Shown one piece after another: positions 38,653 to 43,780 of a DNA stretch of 43,780 nt. The translations under genes and the position numbers were made by a program. The stretch's first letter is position 1, and each line of letters begins with the position of its first letter. The notes under the pieces are model-generated. The model was given only the letters and a program-made list of their open reading frames with translations. It did not search any database and was not told the DNA's origin. Source of the DNA: DATAVB01 sp040414495 (lineage in GTDB: Bacteria; Actinomycetota; Actinomycetes; Mycobacteriales; QHCD01); the NCBI GenBank assembly GCA_040414495.1, contig JBEDUI010000272.1, forward strand, positions 1 through 43,780, written 5' to 3'.

Positions 38653-39510
38653 ATGAGTGTCGGTATCGGACGAACCGGGATCTGGTTGCGTTCGCGCGGT
38701 CACGATGAGGCGGATCTGGCCAGCGCGGCCCGCGAGCTGGAACAGATGGGCTACGGGGCGGTCTGGTTGGGCGGGGCGGAGGGCGACCTGCGCGCGGCCA
38801 AGGCGATGTTGCGGGCGACCGAACGCATTGTCGTCGCGACCGGCATCGTCAGCATCTGGACCATTCCGCCGGCCGAGTTGGCGGCCAACCACGCCCGGCT
38901 CAGCGACGAGCATCCGAACCGGTTCCTGCTCGGCATCGGCGCCAGCCACGAGGCCAGCGTCGGCGCGCGGTACCACCGCCCGTTCAGCGCGATGGTCGAC
39001 TACCTCGATGCACTCGATGCGGCCCAGCCGCCGGTCCCGACCCGCGAACGGGTGCTGGCCGCGCTCGGGCCGAAGATGCTCAGCCTCTCGGCCGAACGCA
39101 GCCTGGGCGCGCATCCCTATCTCGTCACGCCCGAGTACACGGCCCAGGCCCGGGCGACCCTCGGGGCCGGTCCGCTCATGGCGACCGAGCAGAAGGTGGT
39201 GCTCGAGGCCGATCCGCGGCGGGCCCGGGAGCTGGCCCACGCGGCGGTGGCCAACCCGTACCTGCAGGCGCCGAACTACCTGAACAACCTGCGGCGCGGC
39301 GGTTTCGACGACTCCGATCTGGCCGGCACCGGCAGCGAACGGCTTATCGACGCGCTGGTCGCCTTTGGCGAGGCCGGAACCGGCGAGCGCATCAAGGCGC
39401 ATCTGAACGCCGGCGCCGACCACGTCTGCGTCCAGGTCGTGACCGGCGACTCGAGCCTGCCGATTGAGCAGTGGGCCGAGGTGGCCGACATCACTGACAC
39501 TGTCCTTTAG
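38653..39510 (+). CDS. LLM-class F420-dependent oxidoreductase
   Basis: A 285-aa protein of the luciferase-like monooxygenase superfamily, F420-dependent branch (TIGR03620-like). It has GRTGIWLRSRGHDEADL at the N-terminus, ARELEQMGYGAVWLGG, ERIVVATGIVSIW, and HPNRFLLGIGASH, typical of the coenzyme-F420 TIM-barrel fold. The C-terminal end is GADHVCVQVV. The ATG at 38653 has AAGGAGAAC upstream. F420 use is inferred from family resemblance. It lies 97 bp after the ABC exporter and could be cotranscribed with it. Substrate unknown. Confidence 0.9.
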   Translation: MSVGIGRTGIWLRSRGHDEADLASAARELEQMGYGAVWLGGAEGDLRAAKAMLRATERIVVATGIVSIWTIPPAELAANHARLSDEHPNRFLLGIGASHEASVGARYHRPFSAMVDYLDALDAAQPPVPTRERVLAALGPKMLSLSAERSLGAHPYLVTPEYTAQARATLGAGPLMATEQKVVLEADPRRARELAHAAVANPYLQAPNYLNNLRRGGFDDSDLAGTGSERLIDALVAFGEAGTGERIKAHLNAGADHVCVQVVTGDSSLPIEQWAEVADITDTVL

Positions 39511-39582
39511 TGACATTCGTACTGCCGTAATCGGGATTATTCGTTCTGCCTGATCGGTGCGGGTCGGTGCACTCTTGTCGTT

Positions 39583-40779
39583 GTGCTGACTTCGTTGCTG
39601 CGCCCGACCTGGGAGACTTTGTGGGTGTGGTTGTGCAACCCGTGGTCGAAGCAGAGCCGGCTGGCGCGTAGGGCGGCGCAGCGTGACTCGCTGATCAACG
39701 ACCCCCGCGCGGCCCGCGTTTCGGCCGGCGCGTTGACCTTCTGGACCGCGGCACTCATTCCGCTTCTGTTCATGCTGCCGGATCAGGCGTTGCCGGTGCT
39801 GGGCCTGTTCGCCGTCGTGGTGTTCGCGGCGATTTATGTCGTGCTGGTCCGGTTGGCGTCCAACGACCGGGGCACCACGCTGCGGCGGTACGTGATGGCG
39901 GCGGCGCTGTTCGGCATCGCGGTAGGCGCCGGAATCGGCTACGGCAATTACAGCCTGGTGATGTTCGTACTGGTGTCGATGTCCAGCGCGGTCGCATTAC
40001 CCGAGCCAGGCCCGGCATTGCTCGGTGTCGGTGTCTGCGCCGGGGTCGCGTTGGCAGTCGGCTGGGATGACACGGCCGTCAGTACGTACGTCAGCAGCGC
40101 CGCCACCGCCGGCTTCATCATTTGGCTGATGCGCCGATTGTTCAACGGAATCGCCATGCTGCAACGGGTTCGGGAGGAATTGGCGGTCACCGCGGTCGCG
40201 GCCGAACGGCTGCGGTTCGCCCGCGATCTGCACGATCTGCTCGGGCATACGCTCTCGCTCATCGTGGTCAAAAGCGAGGTGGTGCGCCGCCTCGCGCACA
40301 CCGATCCGGACGCGGCCGCGCGGGAGGCGACCGATATCGAATCGGTCGGCCGGACCGCGTTGGCCGAAATCCGGCAGGCGGTCAGTGGATACCGTGAGCA
40401 GGGCTTGGCGGCCGAACTGGAACAGGCGGGGCGGGCGCTGGCCGCGGCGGGTATCAGCGTGCAGGTCCGTACGTCCGGCGCGCCGTACCCGCTGGAGGTG
40501 GATTCGGTGCTCGGTTGGGTGGTCCGCGAGGGAGTGACGAACGTGATCCGGCACAGCCACGCCCGGCGGTGCGAGATCGAGGTACGCCGCGACGGCGAGG
40601 AGATCGTCGTGACCGTCGATGACGACGGTGTCGGCGGGTCGACCGCGCACGGCAATGGGTTGGCCGGCTTGGCCGAGCGGACCATCGCGCTGGGCGGGCG
40701 GCTGGAGGTGCGGCCGCGGCGCTGGCGTGGATTCCGGTTGCAGGCCGCGATGCCGGCCGAACGGCAGGGGGCCGCGTGA
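39583..40779 (+). CDS. Sensor histidine kinase, DesK/NarL type
   Basis: A 398-aa kinase. The N-terminus is cytoplasmic (about 1-48), followed by four to five TM helices (about 50-190), with little extracytoplasmic sequence, so it probably senses membrane state or an intramembrane signal. The HisKA_3 helix has phospho-acceptor His217 in ARDLHDLLGHTLSLIV. The HATPase domain has EGVTNVIRHSHA (N box), VDDDGVGG (G1) and GNGLAGLAER (G2). The GTG start lacks a strong ribosome site. Its stop overlaps the response-regulator start (GTGA), so the pair is translationally coupled. DesK-like relatives often control a neighbouring ABC exporter, but here the nearest exporter lies upstream beyond the oxidoreductase. 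Confidence 0.92.
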   Translation: MLTSLLRPTWETLWVWLCNPWSKQSRLARRAAQRDSLINDPRAARVSAGALTFWTAALIPLLFMLPDQALPVLGLFAVVVFAAIYVVLVRLASNDRGTTLRRYVMAAALFGIAVGAGIGYGNYSLVMFVLVSMSSAVALPEPGPALLGVGVCAGVALAVGWDDTAVSTYVSSAATAGFIIWLMRRLFNGIAMLQRVREELAVTAVAAERLRFARDLHDLLGHTLSLIVVKSEVVRRLAHTDPDAAAREATDIESVGRTALAEIRQAVSGYREQGLAAELEQAGRALAAAGISVQVRTSGAPYPLEVDSVLGWVVREGVTNVIRHSHARRCEIEVRRDGEEIVVTVDDDGVGGSTAHGNGLAGLAERTIALGGRLEVRPRRWRGFRLQAAMPAERQGAA

Positions 40780-41381
40780 TCCGGGTACTGCTGGCCGAGG
40801 ACCAGGGCATGATGCGTGGCGCGTTGGCTTTGCTGCTCGGGCTGGAGGACGACATCGAGGTGGTCGCCCAGGTCGGCTCGGGCGACCAGATCGTGCCGGC
40901 CGCGCGGGAACACGCCCCGGATATAGCCGTACTGGATATCGAAATGCCCGGGCTGGATGGCTTGACGGCGGCGGCGCGGTTACGGACCGAAGTACCGGCC
41001 TGCCGGGTGCTGATCGTGACCACATTCGGCCGGCCCGGGTACCTGCGCCGGGCGATGGAGGCCGGAGCGCGCGGATTCCTGGTCAAGGACGGGCCGGTGG
41101 AGGAACTGGCCGGAGCGATCCGCCGGGTATTGGCCGGCGAGCAGGTGATCGACCCGGACTTGGCAGCTGCGGCGCTGCGGACCGGGAACAGCCCGTTGAC
41201 CGCCCGCGAGCGCGACGTGCTGGCCGAGGCGACCGACGGCTCGACAATCGGTGATATCGCCGCCCGGCTGCATATCTCCGAAAGCACCGTACGGAATTAT
41301 CTATCTTCGGCCATTGGCAAAACAGGCGCACGCAACCGGATCGAGGCGGCCCATGCCGCGGTGGAGAACGGGTGGTTGTAG
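40776..41381 (+). CDS. Response regulator, NarL/DesR type
   Basis: A 201-aa regulator. The receiver domain (1-120) has phospho-acceptor Asp54 in IAVLDIEMPG, acidic Glu8/Asp9, Thr in IVTTFG and Lys in FLVKDG. The LuxR-type helix-turn-helix (about 138-195) contains PLTARERDVLAEATDG and the family-typical RLHISESTVRNYLSSAIGK. The GTG start overlaps the kinase stop by 4 bp. The FAD oxidase gene begins 3 bp after this stop, so all three may share a transcript. Targets unknown. Confidence 0.93.
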   Translation: MIRVLLAEDQGMMRGALALLLGLEDDIEVVAQVGSGDQIVPAAREHAPDIAVLDIEMPGLDGLTAAARLRTEVPACRVLIVTTFGRPGYLRRAMEAGARGFLVKDGPVEELAGAIRRVLAGEQVIDPDLAAAALRTGNSPLTARERDVLAEATDGSTIGDIAARLHISESTVRNYLSSAIGKTGARNRIEAAHAAVENGWL

Positions 41382-41384
41382 AGC

Positions 41385-42740
41385 ATGCTCGACGAATTGG
41401 CGTCCGACCTATCCGACGGTGAGCTGATTACCGACCCCGACCTGATGGAGGGGTACCGGCACGACGAGGCTCGCCAGGCGGCGGCCGGCCTTCCCTTGGC
41501 GGTCGTGATGGCCAGATCGGTCGACGATGTCGTGGCGACGATGCGATGGGCGACCCGACATCGGGTTCCGGTCGTCCCGCGCGGGGCCGGTACGGGATTG
41601 TCCGGTGGCGCCAGCGCGATCGATGGCGGGATCGTATTGTCGCTGGCTCAGATGCGGCAGATCCGGGAAATCGCGGCCAATGAATTGCTGGCGGTGGTCG
41701 AACCGGGTGTGCTCAACGCTGAACTGGGGAAAGCCGTCGCCGGCGAAGGGCTGTTTTATCCGCCCGATCCGTCGAGTTTCGAAATCTCCACGCTCGGTGG
41801 GAATGTGGCGACCAACGCCGGTGGATTGCGCTGTGTGAAATACGGTGTGACCCGCGATTCGGTGCTCGGTTTGGAGGTGGTGCTCGCGGACGGGCGGGTG
41901 ATACAGACCGGCGGTCGTACGGTGAAAAACGTCGCCGGATACGACCTGACCCGGCTTTTCGTCGGTTCGGAGGGCACCCTCGGCATCATCACCGGCGCCA
42001 CGTTGCGGCTGCGGCCGAAGCCGCCGGTCGAGCCGATTTCGTTTGTGGCGTCATTCCCGACGTTGCCTGGTGCCGGGGCGGCGGTCGCGGCGATCATGAC
42101 GTCGATGTCGCCGAGCCTGTTGGAATTCATCGATAACGTCAGCATCAATCTCATAGAGGACAACCGGCGAATGGACCTGGACCGGTCCTCCGCCGCCTTG
42201 TTGATCGGCCAGTCCGACTCGCTGCAGGCCGCGGCCGAGGTCGCCGAAATGGCCGAACGCTGTACTGCCGCCGGGGCCGATTTCGTCGTGGTGGCCGAAG
42301 ATCCGGCCGAATCCGACGCATTATTGGAGGCCCGGCGGGCACACCATTGGGCGGTCAACGCCGCCGGCGACGTCATTAACGACGATGTCGGGGTGCCCCG
42401 CGACCGACTGGCCGACCTGCTGGTCGGCATCGAGGCAATCGGCAAGGAGCACAACGTGATGATTTCCACCGTCGGGCATGCCGGCGATGGAAACCTGCAT
42501 CCGACGTTCATCTTTCCGCACGGGGACGCGGCGGCGAAACAGACCGCGCTGGTGGCCGCGCACGAGGTATGCCGGCTGGCGGTCAGCTTGGGCGGCACCA
42601 TTACCGGCGAACACGGCGTCGGCTCGATGAAACGTGAATGGCTGGCCGATCAATTGGACGAGGACACGTACGCGGTACACCGAATGGTGAAGCAGGCTTT
42701 CGATCCGCTCGGCATTCTCAATCCCGGTAAGGCAATTTAA
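41385..42740 (+). CDS. FAD-binding oxidase, GlcD family
   Basis: A 451-aa flavoprotein of the glycolate oxidase GlcD/D-lactate dehydrogenase group. The PCMH-type FAD-binding domain (about 35-215) contains VVPRGAGTGLSGGASAIDGG, PPDPSSFEISTLGGNVATNAGG and KNVAGYDLTRLFVGSEGTLGI. The C-terminal substrate domain ends in the conserved GTITGEHGVGSMKREWL and FDPLGILNPGK. It would oxidise a 2-hydroxyacid such as glycolate or D-lactate to the 2-oxoacid. It starts 3 bp after the response regulator. No GlcE/GlcF partners are present, so it is probably a stand-alone D-2-hydroxyacid dehydrogenase. Confidence 0.94.
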   Translation: MLDELASDLSDGELITDPDLMEGYRHDEARQAAAGLPLAVVMARSVDDVVATMRWATRHRVPVVPRGAGTGLSGGASAIDGGIVLSLAQMRQIREIAANELLAVVEPGVLNAELGKAVAGEGLFYPPDPSSFEISTLGGNVATNAGGLRCVKYGVTRDSVLGLEVVLADGRVIQTGGRTVKNVAGYDLTRLFVGSEGTLGIITGATLRLRPKPPVEPISFVASFPTLPGAGAAVAAIMTSMSPSLLEFIDNVSINLIEDNRRMDLDRSSAALLIGQSDSLQAAAEVAEMAERCTAAGADFVVVAEDPAESDALLEARRAHHWAVNAAGDVINDDVGVPRDRLADLLVGIEAIGKEHNVMISTVGHAGDGNLHPTFIFPHGDAAAKQTALVAAHEVCRLAVSLGGTITGEHGVGSMKREWLADQLDEDTYAVHRMVKQAFDPLGILNPGKAI

Positions 42741-42906
42741 TTCTCGCTCCACTGTGAATACTCAGGTGCCACGACGGTTTTCCGCGGTGCTCAGCCGGCA
42801 TCGTCTGGGGCCGGTGCGGTTTGGTGCCGGATCGGTCGGCCGTCTGTCCGCTGTTGGCCTAGCCGGGACGGTCACCGGCGGGATTTCGGTGTACGAAGGA
42901 GTGGTG

Positions 42907-43254
42907 GTGGACGAGGCGATTCGCGCGGCGCTGCTGGAGCAACGGGCCGAGACCCTGGCCCGGATCGAGCGGATGAGCGCGGAGTACGAGGGCATCGTCG
43001 CCGCGTCGGCTGACACGAATGCCGATGACGAGCACGACCCGGAGGGACCGACGATCGCGTTCGAACGGGCCCAGGTCGGTTCGTTGCTGGCGCGGTCTCG
43101 GGCCTACCTCGTCGAACTCGACCGGGCCGAGGCCCGGCTCGAAGCCGGTCGGTACGGATCGTGCGAACGCTGTGGTGCGCCGATCGGCGCCGAACGTCTG
43201 GTGGCCCGCCCGGCCGTCACGACCTGCATTCGCTGCGCCGCCCGGACGTCGTGA
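42907..43254 (+). CDS. TraR/DksA-type zinc-finger protein
   Basis: A 115-aa protein with an N-terminal coiled-coil (about 1-75, DEAIRAALLEQRAETLARIERM...) and a C-terminal four-cysteine zinc finger (C-x2-C in CERCGAPIG and C-x2-C in CIRCAA). The arrangement matches DksA/TraR and actinobacterial RNA-polymerase-binding DksA-like proteins. Three consecutive GTG codons follow AAGGAG (42896-42901); the third, at 42907, has the best spacing. The frame is open back to 42754, but that segment contains the promoter region. It may modulate RNA polymerase, possibly with ppGpp; the acidic residues that act at the secondary channel are not obvious in the coiled-coil tip, so the role is inferred. Confidence 0.88.
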   Translation: MDEAIRAALLEQRAETLARIERMSAEYEGIVAASADTNADDEHDPEGPTIAFERAQVGSLLARSRAYLVELDRAEARLEAGRYGSCERCGAPIGAERLVARPAVTTCIRCAARTS

Positions 43255-43270
43255 ATTTGGCTTTGGTTGC

Positions 43271-43780
43271 CACGGTCGGTGCAGTGGGGGTCTGCGTTGG
43301 TGCGGCGAGCGTGGCGCGGGGGTGCGTTGGTGCAGCGAGCGTGGCGTGAGGGCGGTTCGAGGTCGTGGAATCGACTCTGGTGTCACGGTCGGTGCAGTGG
43401 GGGGTGGGTTGGTGCGGCGGGCGTGATGTGGGGGTGCCTTTGTGCAGCGAGCGTGGCGTGAGGGCGGTTCGGCACGGTGGAGTCGACCGTGGTGTCACGG
43501 TCGGTGCAGTCGGGGAGGCGCTGGTGCGGCGAGGGTGACGTCAGGGCGGGTTCGGGGTCGTGGACTTGACTCTGGTGTCACGGTCGGTGCAGCGGGGGCT
43601 GCGTATGTGCGGCGAGCGTGGCGTGAGGGCGGTTCGAGGTCGTGGAATCGACTCTGGTCTCACGGTCGGTGCAGTGGGGGCTGCGTTGGTGCGGCAGCGT
43701 GACGTGGGGGTGCCTTTGTGCAGCGAGCGTGGCGTGAGGGCGGTTCGGCACGGTGGAGTCGACCGTGGTGTCACGGTCGG
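43271..43780. repeat. Tandem (satellite-like) repeat with 82-bp and 112-bp units, continuing past the window
   Basis: The anchor CACGGTCGGTGCAG recurs at 43271, 43384, 43496, 43579 and 43661, and its start again at 43772, giving units of 113, 112, 83, 82 and 111 bp. Long units contain one extra module of about 30 bp (a second copy of the GTGC[GA]GCGAGCGTGGCG segment). Two tail variants occur: GAGGTCGTGGAATCGACTC in units 1 and 4, with a diverged form in unit 3, and GCACGGTGGAGTCGACCGTG in units 2 and 5. Units 2 and 5 are nearly identical. Unit lengths are not multiples of three and reading phases shift, so it is not a coding repeat. Confidence 0.92.

Noticed and set aside
43217..43774. Repetitive Thr/Pro-rich proteins encoded on the minus strand of the tandem repeat
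   Set aside because: Unit lengths of 82, 83 and 111-113 bp change reading phase at each unit and no start or ribosome site is present.

Overview
The window comes from the chromosome of a high-G+C Gram-positive bacterium (Actinomycetota, an actinomycete outside the mycobacteria). Evidence is strong G/C bias at third codon positions, many GTG starts, and actinobacterial marker families (Lsr2-type DNA-binding domain, FtsR, zinc-ribbon/FHA GarA-like protein, DUF5999). The order CDP-alcohol phosphatidyltransferase, gcvH, FHA protein, ftsR, DUF151, merR, glycine riboswitch, gcvP follows the Mycobacterium tuberculosis Rv1822-Rv1832 neighbourhood. Genus cannot be fixed from sequence alone. No tRNA, rRNA, insertion sequence, phage gene or CRISPR array was seen.

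Left third (1-21800), mostly accessory metabolism and regulation. A LysR regulator diverges from an MFS transporter plus short-chain dehydrogenase pair. A small conserved unknown faces a STAS-like protein. An IclR regulator diverges from a probable sugar-acid catabolic operon (U32-like TIM barrel, galactonate-dehydratase-like enolase, aldo/keto reductase) ending in a strong bidirectional terminator. Then come a membrane protein, an isochorismatase-family hydrolase, a molybdopterin oxidoreductase with its cytochrome b subunit, an ACT-domain protein, an ABC-2 exporter with a lipoprotein, a cupredoxin-like lipoprotein with lost copper ligands, an MprAB-like two-component system, a MarR regulator with tandem operators, a secreted protein, an S9 peptidase and a lone NanE epimerase.

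Middle (21800-26300), gene-poor and decayed. It holds a diffuse direct-repeat cluster, a potassium channel pseudogene (one nonsense codon in the pore helix and two single-base insertions), an Lsr2-type small nucleoid protein behind a structured leader and followed by two terminator hairpins, and an exported polysaccharide-deacetylase-like protein.

Right part (26500-43780). The conserved glycine-cleavage/cell-division-regulator block ends in a tandem glycine riboswitch and gcvP. It is followed by DUF5999, a single-chain double ABC exporter with one degenerate ATP site, an F420-type oxidoreductase, a DesK/DesR-like two-component system, a GlcD-type FAD oxidase, a DksA/TraR zinc-finger protein and, running off the window end, a satellite-like tandem repeat built from two unit lengths (about 82 and 112 bp).

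No unmistakable new defence or biosynthetic system is present. The most unusual signals are the two repeat regions, the freshly broken K+ channel, the Lsr2-like gene with its leader, a possible small transcript next to marR, and a U32-like protein inside a sugar-acid operon.
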